A stretch of 64,000 nucleotides of DNA from Turritopsis dohrnii (taxonomy: Eukaryota > Cnidaria > Hydrozoa > Anthoathecata > Oceaniidae), in NCBI GenBank assembly GCA_027922465.2, contig BQMF02000290.1, positions 310,001-374,000 of the forward strand. Direction: 5' to 3'. Each line of letters opens with the position of its first letter. Within the stretch, counting starts at the first letter, position 1. The notes beneath the pieces were generated by a model, which made no database searches, was not told the origin of the DNA, and saw nothing but the letters and a program-made list of their open reading frames with translations. Both the position numbers and the translations under genes were made by a program. Shown in pieces: positions 22,737 through 34,694 of the stretch.

Positions 22737-22854
22737 GAAAAAAAACAAGAATGCAAAAGAGAAACATTGTTTGAACGTAAGAACGTTCTCGGTGAACGTG
22801 AGATTAGTCGTCGACGAAAAAGAAGTTCAGATGTAAAAGCAAAAGTCAAAAAAT
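22737..22854 (+). CDS. Possible orphan C-terminal exon
   Basis: After an acceptor-like TTTTGTTCTATAG, an open frame reads ECKRETLFERKNVLGEREIS then RRRKRSSDVKAKVKK and stops. The basic RRRKRS looks like a furin-type or nuclear-localisation motif. No partner exons were found between the flanking transposons, and the function is unknown. Confidence 0.2.
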
Positions 22855-22923
22855 AGTGGAAAGCGGAAACAATCAGTTTTATTGTTCTTTTCTTCTCTGT
22901 TTATGTTTAGGTTATCCAACTAT

Positions 22924-23726
22924 GGCGGTTTCCACTTCAGGATAATTTTCTGCGGACAGAACAGAAAAAGTTTCAACTGTTATTTTCCACACATTTTTAC
23001 AAAATGGAAAATTTTCTTTTCTTTCATTTTAAATTTTGACTTATGTAAGTACAATGTTCAACAAAAATCTTGTTACTGAGAAATACTTTAGCCAAAAAAA
23101 GAAGAAAAAGTCTATTATATGTATAGTGGAACGAAAAAAGCGAATTTCATCTATTGGTTAAAGAAATGTTGTTGTCAGATCTTGAGTTTTTTCCCAGTAT
23201 TTTCAAATATGAATACGACACAATACGATGAGCTTTTTGTAAAAAATTCATCTGCAGAAAAGAGACAACCAATAGGATCATCTTAGCGATTTGCCGTTAC
23301 GTTTTTTATTTACTAGTGAGGCACAAACAACTAAATCTGTCAAAAATCGTTGATTGGCTGATATTTCACTGTCTTCCCTTTCCGTCCGTCCATCACCATT
23401 TTCGTTATTTATATAGCTAGTTGTGATAAATATATATGGTTTTTGTTCATCAAAAATAATTTTCTGTAGTCATACTTTGATCAACTGAAGCACCGATTGT
23501 TAAAAAATGTTTACCCTAAACCTAGCGCATTTTGATTGGCTCCTTAAAATTCAGCACCTGTTTTCTGTCAGGAAGGAACGGAAAAAGTTGAACTCGATTC
23601 AATTTCCATTCAGAACAGAACGGAACAGAAAATTTTCTGTTCACGCGGTGTTTGCGCATGCTCAGTTGCTTTTCCTTTCCTGTCCGTTCCTGTCCGCGGA
23701 AAGTTTTCTTGAAGTGGAAAACCGCC
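22924..23726. mobile_element. 800-bp MITE with about 38-bp inverted ends
   Basis: GGCGGTTTCCACTTCAGGAT (22924) is mirrored by an end that reads GGCGGTTTTCCACTTCAAGA in reverse from 23726. Both ends continue to a TCCGCGGACAG or TGCGGACAG motif. No clear target duplication and no recognisable protein are seen. Confidence 0.65.
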
Positions 23727-24751
23727 TTTGATTTCTTTACTTCACAGACTAATTAAATAAACAAATAAATTACGGTCAAAATGTCATGTTTTATCTTATT
23801 GGTCAGCGCCGCAAAGTAGCCGATCTTTCATTTCCCCGTGTCTGTCAGTCAGTCCCGTGTGTGTTATGTTGCAGGTTTTACTTAGGCTGATACCGTGCAG
23901 GCTGCCAGAACTTAGGCTATATTGGTCCGTGGTTCAATTAAAAAACGCTCATGATTCAGTAGTTACATAATTTTTTTCATGGTAAGTGCGGCGTAAAAAC
24001 AAAAATTGGACCGCGAAGTTGTCAGAAGAAAGATTCAGCGTGCAAGCCACTTTATTTGCCAAATTTTGGTAATGAACCATGAATGCGTCCAGTCATACGT
24101 TTTATATATATATGCTATCAAGAAGGCAAAGTAATTCTCATAGTTTCGACTGTGTATTTTGAGTGACCCTAGGTTATATGCTGAATTTTGCGGAGTTTTT
24201 TGTGGTGTGTGTTTATTAATATTGGTTGTGAGGTTAAATGACCTAATAATGGACATGAATGATAGCTCGGCTGCTTCCAAGGGTCTATATTCTCTTGGAT
24301 ATACATGTTTTCATTTGTTGTCTTGCCTCGCTTTTTATTATTATTCATATTTTTATGTTCTGCCTGAACTAAAAATCAAAGAAAAATCGATTTATAGATA
24401 GGGCCAATGTGCATTAAAATGACTTTCATTTTATTGTTTTTTTGTTGAAAAGTTTGTGGTAAAAAATAATGGGATTCAACACAAACCAACAATGCATATT
24501 ACTTGAGAATTAATTTTGATTCCATTATCATCTTCAGCGATTAAAACTATTCAGAACAGAATCTAACAAAAAAGTCAAGTAATATTATTATTTACATACA
24601 TTATAAATATTACCTTAAAGGAAGAAATTGTTTACAGAAGAAGTATTTGCGGATTTAATTTTGCAGATTAGGGGTCCAAAAATTGGCTTAATTTGCGGAA
24701 TTAATTTTTGTGGATATCAGAAATTGTAGCAACAAAAAGGTTCAGGCACAA
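23727..24751. other. Non-coding tract
   Basis: One open frame at about 24160-24401 encodes a short hydrophobic peptide (GLYSLGYTCFHLLSCLAFYY) without a recognised family and without a GT donor before its stop. No gene is claimed. Confidence 0.3.
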
Positions 24752-24759
24752 CAGGGTAT

Positions 24760-24794
<35 letters not shown>

Positions 24795-25066
24795 TAGCTT
24801 AGCAGTAATTCTTTCGTTCTATAATACTTTTATTGTATGTACAGTGACTGTTAAAAATAATTAATATTACTAAGAAAATCAATTTAAATTTTAAGAAAGT
24901 CCATCATTTTAAATAGATTGCAATACTCGCTCGTTTCTATATCTTCTTTGATTTGGTTGGTGATATTGGTTTTGACCTGTCGCAATCCTCTGCTTCCACG
25001 TAAGCAGTAACACATGGCATTTAGTATGGCAAAATTTATCTTTCTTCTGATCCAGGGTATCAGATT
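24752..25066 (-). pseudogene. 5'-truncated processed retrocopy with poly(A) and TSD
   Basis: A 14-bp duplication, CAGGGTATCAGATT, occurs at 24752-24765 and 25053-25066. Read on the minus strand, the insert has a coding-like tail (RRKINFAILNAMCYCLRGSR then GLRQVKTNITNQIKEDIETS ... MMDFLKI, stop near 24886). A short 3' UTR follows, then AATAAA (24834-24829) and about 30 A residues (T run 24764-24793). This is the signature of LINE-mediated retroposition of a cellular mRNA. The source protein is not recognised. Confidence 0.8.
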
Positions 25067-27372
25067 AAAAAAAATTAGTTTCATGATACAACCGTCTTCT
25101 AATACATGCAAAAAATGAACAGATAAAACAGTTTGAAATGTATAATAATGTTTTATTTCCTGCTAAAAGTACATGCACATGCTCACAGGAAAATGACTTC
25201 AACAGTATTCTATGATGAAACTTATTATATACATAAACAATTTTCAAGTAGAGAATGCTTGCGTTTAAACATTACGTCACTTGGTAAGGCGTCTATATAT
25301 AAAAGTAGTTTTGTTATTCATTATTGCTAGCAATTAAACTTGCATAATAATCACATTAACTTAAAGAATAATTTGTCGTAATATAAAAGGAGAAATAATA
25401 TTTCCTTTATAAGCATACCTAGACCTGAATTTTACCAAAAAATCAGCATATCCTAAGCATATTGGTGAGCATTGGTCTTTGAGGTGTGTATGTGAATGAA
25501 TTTTTGAATTTTTGATATTTTTGAATTTTATCTACAAAGAAAAAGAAGTCTTTATAATCACGTTAACACATAAGAGATAGGTGAACGTGTTTGATCTCCC
25601 CATTCATTTGGTGCATGGATATAATTGATTTCATCAACTTATTTTTAAACAGATTTTTTCTTTCCAGACACGTTTCATTTTTAAAGACATTTGATAGACT
25701 TTTTTATATGTGGAGCGCCATAAAATTTTTTTAGCAAAATCCAATTTCGAATATTTCGGAAAAATAAGCATATGCATAATTTGAGCTTAATTCTAAAACA
25801 TACTTAAGGATAAATGAGCCTGTTTACCAAAAAACATATGCTTATAAAAGGAAAAACATGTATGCTGCTGCTGAATAAAACTTTATATATAATTCTGATG
25901 ATCAGAATAACCTGTGTATAATTGTCAAAAAAAAAATATACTTTACTACTTTATAGGTAGTAATTTTATAGATGATGGCATTTTATTGCTAATTGGAGAG
26001 AACAGTCATTTGAAGATAATCGATATACTGAAATTTCTGCAGATTTGTTTATATATGATTGGTGACCTTAATCAAAAGTGTTTGAATTCAAACATGTTTT
26101 AATAACATTTCCTGCTATTTAGGTGCCCTTTCACAGTCATATGCTTTATTGTTAGTTTGTATGATTATCGTATAAAGTTTGTTTGTAATTTTTTTGAAAG
26201 TGTGTTCCTTTTCTTTAGTGAAATGGTGGAGGGGAATCTAAGTAGTGATTTTCCATGATTCAAAAGGCAAGTTTTCCTAAATCGTATTTCAATCAGCAGG
26301 AAATTCATAGTTTTACCCAATTATTAATTTTTTTTATGTTCCTGTTTTGAATAACTGTGATTAGAGCGTTTTCTGTATAAAATTTTAAAAACACGGATTA
26401 CAGAGGCATGAGAATACAGTAGATTTTTTTATATAAACAAATTTATGAAAGCTATTTATGTCCTACTCAGTCTACCGAGATTTTCAAAGTGTTCAATACA
26501 CTCACATCAACACAATGATTTTTCTTAGATTGTTTATATTACTAAGATCTGATGCTAGCGTTTTTTGGAAAAAAATTGTCAATGGTTTCTGATTATTTTA
26601 TAATGCATGGTAATCAGGACATTTATACGTGCATTAGCAAAGTTGATCTTCGAAATGTGTACCTGAAAATTTGATTTGGATTTGAACTTTATGATGACGA
26701 TTATTAGACTGCTTGAAATTGTACATGTTTGGAGTAGTGTTTATTTCTCCCTTTGATTAACGTTACTGATTTTTCATTTCCCCTGTAGGTGTTAAGCGAG
26801 TCAGTCAGTGTGTGTAATTAGTTCGCAGTTATTTGCACCCTCTTTAACGCCTTATTTTGTTATCTGTAACATTTGCGATTCAAAATCAGAAACTTTGATT
26901 CCTAGCATTAATTCTTGAAGGATAAGCATTCATAATATAATAATCTAAAGAATATTGCAATTACTTTTAATTTCTTAGTCTTATTTTGCGCTGACCTTAA
27001 GGCCTAAGGGCCTCTTATTTTGCTTTTGGAATGAATGAAATCTTCTTAATGCTTGAACATAAAATCAATCAATCGGAAAAGTTCCCATTTAATTTTTCGG
27101 CAACATGGACCATGTCAAAAACCAGCTTCTTCATTTTGAACTGACACTGATGACGGCTCAAGTAGTTGATGACAGTACCACGTTACGTATCTAACAAGGT
27201 TGGGTTTTCTCACTCAGTACTCTCAGAAGAATGACGTAACATAATGACGTAACAGTCTTGAGTCTTGATCTGCTACCTATGATGACGTCACTTTGTAATT
27301 CCCTATGAAAGCGGAATGGACAATTCTGCTATTGAACCAAACATTTCAGTTATTTTGTCAGGCACATATACG
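25067..27372. other. Non-coding tract
   Basis: Long AT-rich stretch without a supported gene. A possible old LINE 3' end (GGAATGAATGAAATCTTCTT) lies near 27027-27046. Confidence 0.4.
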
Positions 27373-27377
27373 AACCT

Positions 27378-27631
27378 CGTACTGCCACTAAATGTCGCAA
27401 TTGCCAGTAAATGTCCCAAAATCGCCAGTAAGTGTCGCAATTCAACAATAAGTGTCGCAAAATCGCCATTAAAAAAATTACGACATTCATTGTTAGAAAA
27501 AATAGAAATAAAATGAAAATTTTAGTTGCAACACATACTGGCGATTTCGCGACACACTTACTGTTGAATTGCAACACTTACTGGTGATTTTGTGGCAATT
27601 ACTGGCGTTTGCGACATTTATTGGCAGTACA
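27378..27631. mobile_element. Small foldback-like element with tandem-repeat arms
   Basis: Two inverted arms of about 100 bp start with GTACTGCCA. Each is made of imperfect 16-18-bp units of the type GCCAGTAAGTGTCGCAA. AACCT flanks both sides (27373-27377 and 27632-27636), a likely 5-bp target duplication. The central spacer is short and has no coding capacity. Confidence 0.7.
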
Positions 27632-27636
27632 AACCT

Positions 27637-28115
27637 ATTATTTTGTGATATTGTTTAGAAATTGTTTCCATCTTGGAACAAGTGATCAGAATAATTATTA
27701 AAGTTCTATTTCTAATAATGCTGAATAGACAGATAATGTCTAAGCCCGCTTGTTTTTTGTATGCTGACGCAAAAATCATTATCATGGATGACGTAATCAT
27801 AAAGCAAATAGAATAATAGCATGTGTTAGTATGTTTGACCACGTCTTTGGACAACTTTCTACGGTCGCATAATCACCGTGTCGAATTAAACTTCTTATTA
27901 CATGCAATGAAAATTCGACTGTATAATGTGAAAAATATAAATGCAACATAATAAATTAAGTGCAGCAGACCTTGTCAAATAATACGGAACCCTTCGACTT
28001 ACGTCACGTTCTTGGCTAAAAAATGCAGGAAATGACCATATGACAGAGAAGACCTTGGAACTAGCAGTCTTGCTTGGTTGAATTTTGAAAGATGTTAATT
28101 AAGTCAATGTGAGCA
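27637..28115. other. Spacer between two foldback-like elements
   Basis: AT-rich and non-coding; no feature is recognised. Confidence 0.4.
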
Positions 28116-28121
28116 TGATGG

Positions 28122-29242
28122 TACGGAAGCCGAGGAAGGCCAATCTGAATTTCTCGATAAAATCTCAATTTCAAAGTTCAAATCTTAATTTCAAAGTTCA
28201 AATCCACATTTCAAAGTTCAAATCCGAATTTCAAAGTTCAAATCCGAATTTCAAAGTTCAAATCCGAATTTCAAAGTGTAAATCTTAATTTCAAAGTTCA
28301 AATCCACATTTCAAAATTTAAACCCGAATTTTGAAATTTAAACAATCTAGACATACAAAGTAGACATCCTGGTGTCAATCAAAGAAGGAAAATCATACGC
28401 GAATACAGATTTGAGCGGCGAATGTCTTCACCGTAATGATTTTTTGACGATTTTACGTTCTGGCTCAAAAATAGAGTAATGCATAAATTCAGGTGAACCT
28501 GTAAACCATTGTAGACAAATGAATACAAAATACGTGCATAACGTGTATTTTGACATTAAAATTTACTGTAAATCGTTGTCATTTCCAACGACTCCAACCA
28601 ATACTCGACATTCAATCAGCAGGTCTCTTGTCAATTTAAGTAAAATAGACCTTTTTCGACCCTTCCCCTATTCTCTTTCAAATTTCATGATACGCATTTG
28701 TCGAGGGAACGTAAACATTCTACACATCAAAGTAAAGCCTTATTTACAAAATAACGCTGCTATCTTGAAAAGTTTCCCAGTAAACCAAGCCGTTCAGCTT
28801 CTCGTTGCTTTTACAAAAGAAGAAAATCTTGGCGAATTTGTTTGTTTGTTCATTGTAAAAAAGGTTTATCTACAGACTGTGATTATATCAGTTATTTCTT
28901 AAAATTGTCAGTCCGCGGTCTGTAAAATCTTAAGAGAATGAGGTAAGAGTAAATCTGTCATGGCGAAAACTCGCAACAACGATTTCTCAGCCATATTGTT
29001 TGTAAATATGTAATCCCGATTACCGATTTCCTATAATCCGAATTTGAAAATAAAAATGTGGATTTGCACTTTAAAACGGATTTTAGATTTTGAAATGTAG
29101 ATTTAAACTTTGAAATGTAGATTTGAACTTTGAAATGTAGATTTGAACTTTGAAATATAGATTTAAACTTTGAAAATCGGTTTTTACCATTGAAATTGAG
29201 ATTTTATCGAAAAATTTGGATTGGCCATTTTCGGCTTCCGTA
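28122..29242. mobile_element. Foldback-like element with 20-bp tandem-repeat arms
   Basis: TGATGG at 28116-28121 and 29243-29248 is a likely 6-bp target duplication. The ends TACGGAAGCCGA and TCGGCTTCCGTA are followed on both sides by GGCCAATC and TCGATAAAATCTCAATTTC. The left arm (to about 28345) carries about nine units of AATTTCAAAGTTCAAATCCG. The right arm (about 29035-29230) carries the inverted equivalents. The 0.7-kb core includes an open frame at 28519-28902 that resembles no known family. Confidence 0.8.
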
Positions 29243-29248
29243 TGATGG

Positions 29249-29944
29249 TAATAAAGTTATGCGGTATTTATGTGACTGTCTAAAGTCATGCAAAATATCA
29301 TATTCAGCAACGAAACTTGTATGAAGTAACTGTCGCATTTCCCCAAATTTTACTCGAATAAAAATAATTGAATTCAATATCGTGATTATGCGACAGTACA
29401 AAGCTGTCCTTAAATAATTTTTCCATAATATGTAGAAGAAATTTAGGAATACAGAAGAAACACTATGTTTGTTGTAATAAAAAATTCGGTATAAAAAATA
29501 GGTGTAGTTTGAGCATGATATTCTTGTAAATCTGAAAATTTTCAATACACCATATATAATCTTCCATATTCACGATGCAGCTCCTTTAATACACCATTCA
29601 TAATCGATGCATTCCTTTTCTTCGTAAATGAATGCCATTTTTATGATTCAACGCGTAAACCTTCTGCGAAAGGTTTCATTCAGGCAATTCTGAATTTTAA
29701 GTCAATCTAGGGGGTAAAAGTATTATACAGGCTAAGCATACATTGGTCACGATAAACACATTACAACCCCCTGAATTATGGTATATTTGTTATTCAGCTA
29801 GCTGTGCATTTGTTTTCGATTAATTTTTTTTAAAAGATTTTCGGAAATATACACGTTGATGCAAAGCAAATCGTGTTATTTCTTTGCAAGCTGATTTAGA
29901 CGATTAGTAAAAGAGAGGTACCATGATGTCATAATGAGTGCGAC
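29249..29944. other. Upstream region of the TRIM-like gene
   Basis: Presumably contains the promoter and 5' UTR, but no specific site is recognised. Confidence 0.35.
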
Positions 29945-32900
29945 ATGAGCCGACATAAGGAAAAATCTTCGCCAAAACATCGAAATAAACGACGTCGTAA
30001 ACCATGCTCAAGTGATGAAGAAGATTCCGAAGAAGACACAGACGTGACGTCACAACAAACGATAACTGACGAATCATACCGAAAACACCGCTCTCGCAAA
30101 AGTCGTCAAAGTAAATCACGTGATAGACGGAGACGATCAACCGAAGAAGAATCGAGTCCAAGAGCAAGAAGAAGTAAGTCAAACAAAAGAAGAACAAAAG
30201 AAAGTAGAAGCACTGATCGGGATGATGTGTGTAAAATTAACCCGAGTCGGATGGTTGCTATACCAAGTCCATCAGCTTATCCCTATGAACATTTAGTTTC
30301 CATCACAACAGACACATCAGAAGTACCACCTCGGGAGAATGTTCGTACCAAGAGCGCAAATTCATGTAAAAACAAATACCCTCAAGAGCGCAAGACAACT
30401 AGAAGTAAAAGCAAAACGAAATCTTCACCGAGAGGAAAACATAAAACAACTAGCAAAAACAAAACAAAAAAATCACGAAACCATCATGTAAGACCAACAG
30501 CTGAGCTACCATCTTGTCCACTTTGCTCTAAAGAATACGACTGCCCCATATTACTCAACTGTGCGCATACACTTTGTAGGGACTGTGTTTCAAATCTCGT
30601 TGAAAGAAGCGATGGAAAGTATTTTGCTTGTCCTGTATGCATAACCAGGATTGAATTGAAAGGAGAAGATGAGGAATTATTTTGCCCAAATTTTGTCATT
30701 TTGAGAGAAATTGAAGCAAACGAAGAAGATGAAGATGATATTGGTTGTACAGTTTGTGAGGAAGATCACGAAGCAGAATATTTATGTGAAAACTGTTCTG
30801 ATCTTTTATGTGAAGACTGCACCGATGCACACAAGATTGTCAAGTATACTAAAGACCACGTTGTAAAGAAAATCAAGTCTGATACAGATATCAGCCAGTT
30901 TACTAGGAAAAAATATTTCTGCGCAAAACATGAAGATGATGTGTTAGATGCGTACTGTACAAATTGCAAACACTCCGTCTGCCGTAAATGTATTCTCCGT
31001 CATCACCATGGTAACGAACATCGCTGTATACCGATTGAGGAAGCCGTCAAACTCAACCGTGAAGAGATTAGGCGAGAATCATATAAACTGAAGAGTTTTA
31101 TGCCGAATTTAAATTTGGCTCTTTTGGACATCAAACAGACTAAAAAAACATTGAAGAAACAAGCTGGTGTAGTCCGGGAAGAAGTTGCCACAAGCATAAA
31201 ACGGTTATTTCAAAAACTCAAAGCAAAAGAAAGAGCTTTGTATCAAACTATCAACCAAGTTTATAAGAACAAAATCATGAAGTTAAATGCTAAGAAAGGA
31301 AAGATAATTTTGGAGTTGGAAAGATTTGATGTCGCCAACAAAGTTTTGAACGAGCTTGAGCGTCATCCAAATGATGTCGAATTTCTCCAAATGAAACTAA
31401 CCCTCGAAAATGCATTGTACAAGTTAGAGAAAGGATCGGTGAATTTAGATATTGATAAGGAGACTTTTTTGTTGAAATCCAACGAACAAAGTATCAACAC
31501 AGAAATATTGAAACACGGAGAGTTGTTTCGTGTCGAAGATAATTTCGATCGCTTGAGGCCAACACCGGCGAGTAAAACGTCTAAAGTAGCTAAAGTGCCG
31601 GTACCGAAAACGCATGCTGTTTTGATCAGTAATTTTGAAGATGCATCATCTGTTGGACCAATCACTGGCAACAGACTACTTGAAGATGTTTTGAAAACTG
31701 CGTCTGATGTGTCACGAGCAAGAAACTTAAGAGCAAGAAGTAATTGGATGATTGTAAGGTCGCGTGTTAAAGATATTATTAAATATGGCGTCATTCGTGG
31801 TTATGTCGTTAAGAAGCCACGTAGGATCACATCATCAGAAGTGTTTTCAAACCGACTACGACGCTCAAAAGCAAAAACATTGAAAGCTCAAGCGCATTGG
31901 CTCGTCATCAAGTCTCGTTTGACTGACGTCGTTAAAAACAAACCCCCTCCAAAAATGGCGAAAGTCCGGACACGTTCTTTAGATGTAATTGAAGTTTGGC
32001 GTTCAAGATCGAATAAAACTGCCCAGGCTAAAAAGATGAGAATTTCAGCGATTAAAGGAAGGGCGAACGCAAACTGGCTTTTGGTACGATCGTGTATTCG
32101 GGACATCGTCGATTATGGGCGTGTAACGGGAAAAATTCCTTTTGGTGTATTTCAGCTGTTGAGTCCAGCCATGTACAGGCGAACGAGAGAAAGTCGAACA
32201 ATCCTAAAGCTGAAAAGACTTCGCGCTATTTGCATGAGAGCGCGTGCTAATTGGCTGCTTGTTAAGTCCAGACTTACAGATATTGCTAGGTATAATAAAA
32301 AAACTCCCGATGTCACAAAGCCAAAAACTTGGAGTGATTACCGAAGAAGTCTTATATCAAATCGAGATAAAGCTGCACGTAATAAAAAGCTTGCCGGAAG
32401 CATCCGTGCACAGGCGAATTGGTTAATCGTACGGACGCGAATACCGGACATCATCTTGTATAACATGTACCGTGCATATGAGAAGCATAACGAAGAGCAG
32501 AGAGAAGGAGAGATGAAAAAGAAAGAAAAGCGAGCAGGAGGAGAGGCCAGAAAATTTGATTGGGATGCATGGGACGAATTGGCTGGAAGTTTGATTTCTA
32601 CAAAGAAGAAGGAGAATACAAAAAACCTTGATACAGAAAGGCTGCTAAAAAACTGGGATGTCATTGTTACAAATACAAACACGCTTTCGAAATCCAAAAG
32701 TGTTGGTGCCTTAAACAAGGTAGACAATAATGAAAGTGGTTTCAGGAACTGGAAGGAAGGAGTTGACGGACGAATAAGAGACAGCAATATACAGCAGCTG
32801 AACAAGAAAAGATCAAAAAGCACAGAATCTGTCAGAAGTTTGAGAAAACAAAATGTATCCTCTCCTTTAAGAAACTGGGAAAAGGTTATAAGTAGTCCCG

Positions 32901-34694
32901 AGAAAAACCGAGTTTATAAACGGGTTAATAAACACAAAGATTGGGAAAACATATCAAATGTTAGTAGCACAACGAAGGAGTCTAAGCAAGCTCTCCAACA
33001 CTGGGATATACTTATACAAAGCACCTCGACCACCCAGTCAAAACCCAAAGTGAAAACACCTATCAAACGTCAAAGGGAAGAGATGACAATGAAGAATCAT
33101 GACAAAATTGCTGAAAAGTTTTGGGACATTTTGATATCTGGTACAGAAACACAATCTGGTGCAGAGGCGAGTGGTCGAAACCAAAAACAGAAGGATAAAA
33201 AAAACACAGGCTCGTGGAATAAAGTTCGTATAAGTTTGGGGAAAGGCCAAGACCAAAGTAGTGTGGAAGAAGTGGAGAAGAACTGGGATCGTCTTATCAA
33301 AAGCACGAAAGGGCGCAGAAAAAAGACGCCGAAAATTAAAAATACAGCCAATAAGAAGCCTGCACGTATCACCAAACCTAAACATAGAAAAAGTTCTAAG
33401 AGTGATGTAACGGAAGCTCTGAAGCATTGGCAAAATTTAGTGAATGGTGTTACAGTTGACACGAAATCACTTCAAAAATGGGATGACTTGATTGGTAGTG
33501 TTGAATCCAATTCTTCAAAATCGAATTCTTCAAAATCGAATTCTTCAAAATCCGATAAAAATTGTGAGCGTGAAATCTCACATAGTAATAGCGTGGTCAA
33601 AGCGTCTTACCAACACTGGAACAAAGTAATCAATGGTAAGTATGTTGTTCAAGTGTGACCAATGACTTCTTGTAAGAAAATTGTCAATCTTAAAACTTTT
33701 GAAATGTTTCGAGACGCATTTTTCATGACGAGTTTTTTGAAACACAAAATCGTGATGTTATCTTGCTTTTATAGACGTTGATGTTACCGATGGTGCTGTT
33801 GCTAACGACGACGATGATTCACTAACTGACGACAGTGATAAGGATGGTGACGTCATAAGTAACTGGGAGCAGTTAATCGCCAACACGAAGGCAACGACCA
33901 ATAAAGAGAACAGCAAACATAAAAAATCCGAAAAACATGCTTTAAAAAATTGGGATAAACTAATTGAAGGAAAAATCATTCGAAAAAAACCCGATCGGAA
34001 TTTCGATGTATTAGTGGCAGTAGACGCTCCGGTAAAATCACCGGCACCGAGCAAAACAAGTCAATCCTCTGTTAAATCGAGTGTATTTAAGAACTGGCAT
34101 AAATTGATTGCGAAGACGCCTCCTTTACCCAAGAAAAAGGATCCAGAGGAAATTGAGGCAGATGCATACAAAAATTGGATGGAATTGATCAGCGAGAGTG
34201 GGGGTAGCAGAGACAATTTAGCTTTTGATAACTGGGATACATTACTCCGAAATGCGAGTTTTTCACGAAGTATTTCCAAGCCAGATGGTTTTAACAAGTT
34301 ATACGAGAAGGAAACTACCAAACCACGTGACAACAAAGTACTCAGCTTGAACATTCGAAACTCAAAAGGAGAATTTCATAATGTCAACTTGAAGTTATCG
34401 TCTCCAGATAAAAGTATTTTGTCCGCACATGTTGCCGAAAACAACGACGGCACATTTACGATATTTTGTTGTCCACGCATCGACAACGATTTTAATATGT
34501 TCGTCAGTTTGTCGGGCGAACAGTTCAGACAGGAAATCAAAGTAGTCAACTTTTATGGCAGTTTTGCCGGTTTACGAAAAAATGAAGCCGACTTAGCTTG
34601 CAGAACGATTAGTTTGTTACGCTGGCACTTGACACCCGGTTTATTAACCAAAAAAGGCAACAAAATTGTTGCAAGGAAAGGAAGTATAAAGTAA
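29945..34694 (+). CDS. TRIM-like RING/B-box protein with A-N-W and N-W-D-x-L-I repeats
   Basis: Two exons (29945-33635 and 33775-34694, donor CAATG|GTAAGT, acceptor TTTTATAG, phase 1) encode about 1536 residues. Residues 1-185 are an Arg/Ser/Lys-rich low-complexity region. A C3HC4 RING (CPLCSKEYDCPILLNCAHTL ... CPVC) lies at about 191-233. Two B-boxes (CTVCEEDHEAEYLCENC and FCAKHEDDVLDAYCTNC) lie at about 267-306 and 325-363. A coiled coil follows to about 500. Five modules of the form R-A-x-A-N-W-L-x-V-x-S-R-x-x-D-I occur between 596 and 840. About seventeen degenerate N-W-D-x-L-I motifs, spaced 15-70 residues apart, fill 870-1390. A filamin-like repeat (LSAHVAENNDGTFTIFCCP) lies at about 1419-1491. 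RING/B-box/coiled-coil proteins are E3 ubiquitin ligases. The two repeat blocks are not known to me in any TRIM protein. Confidence 0.9.

Noticed and set aside
28140..28345. Regularly spaced 20-bp repeats resembling a CRISPR array
   Set aside because: The units abut without unique spacers, the genome is eukaryotic and an inverted copy exists in the right arm; it is a foldback arm.
32338..33462. Minus-strand open frames opposite the TRIM-like gene
   Set aside because: Hydrophobic Phe/Leu-rich shadows of a Lys/Glu-rich coding strand.
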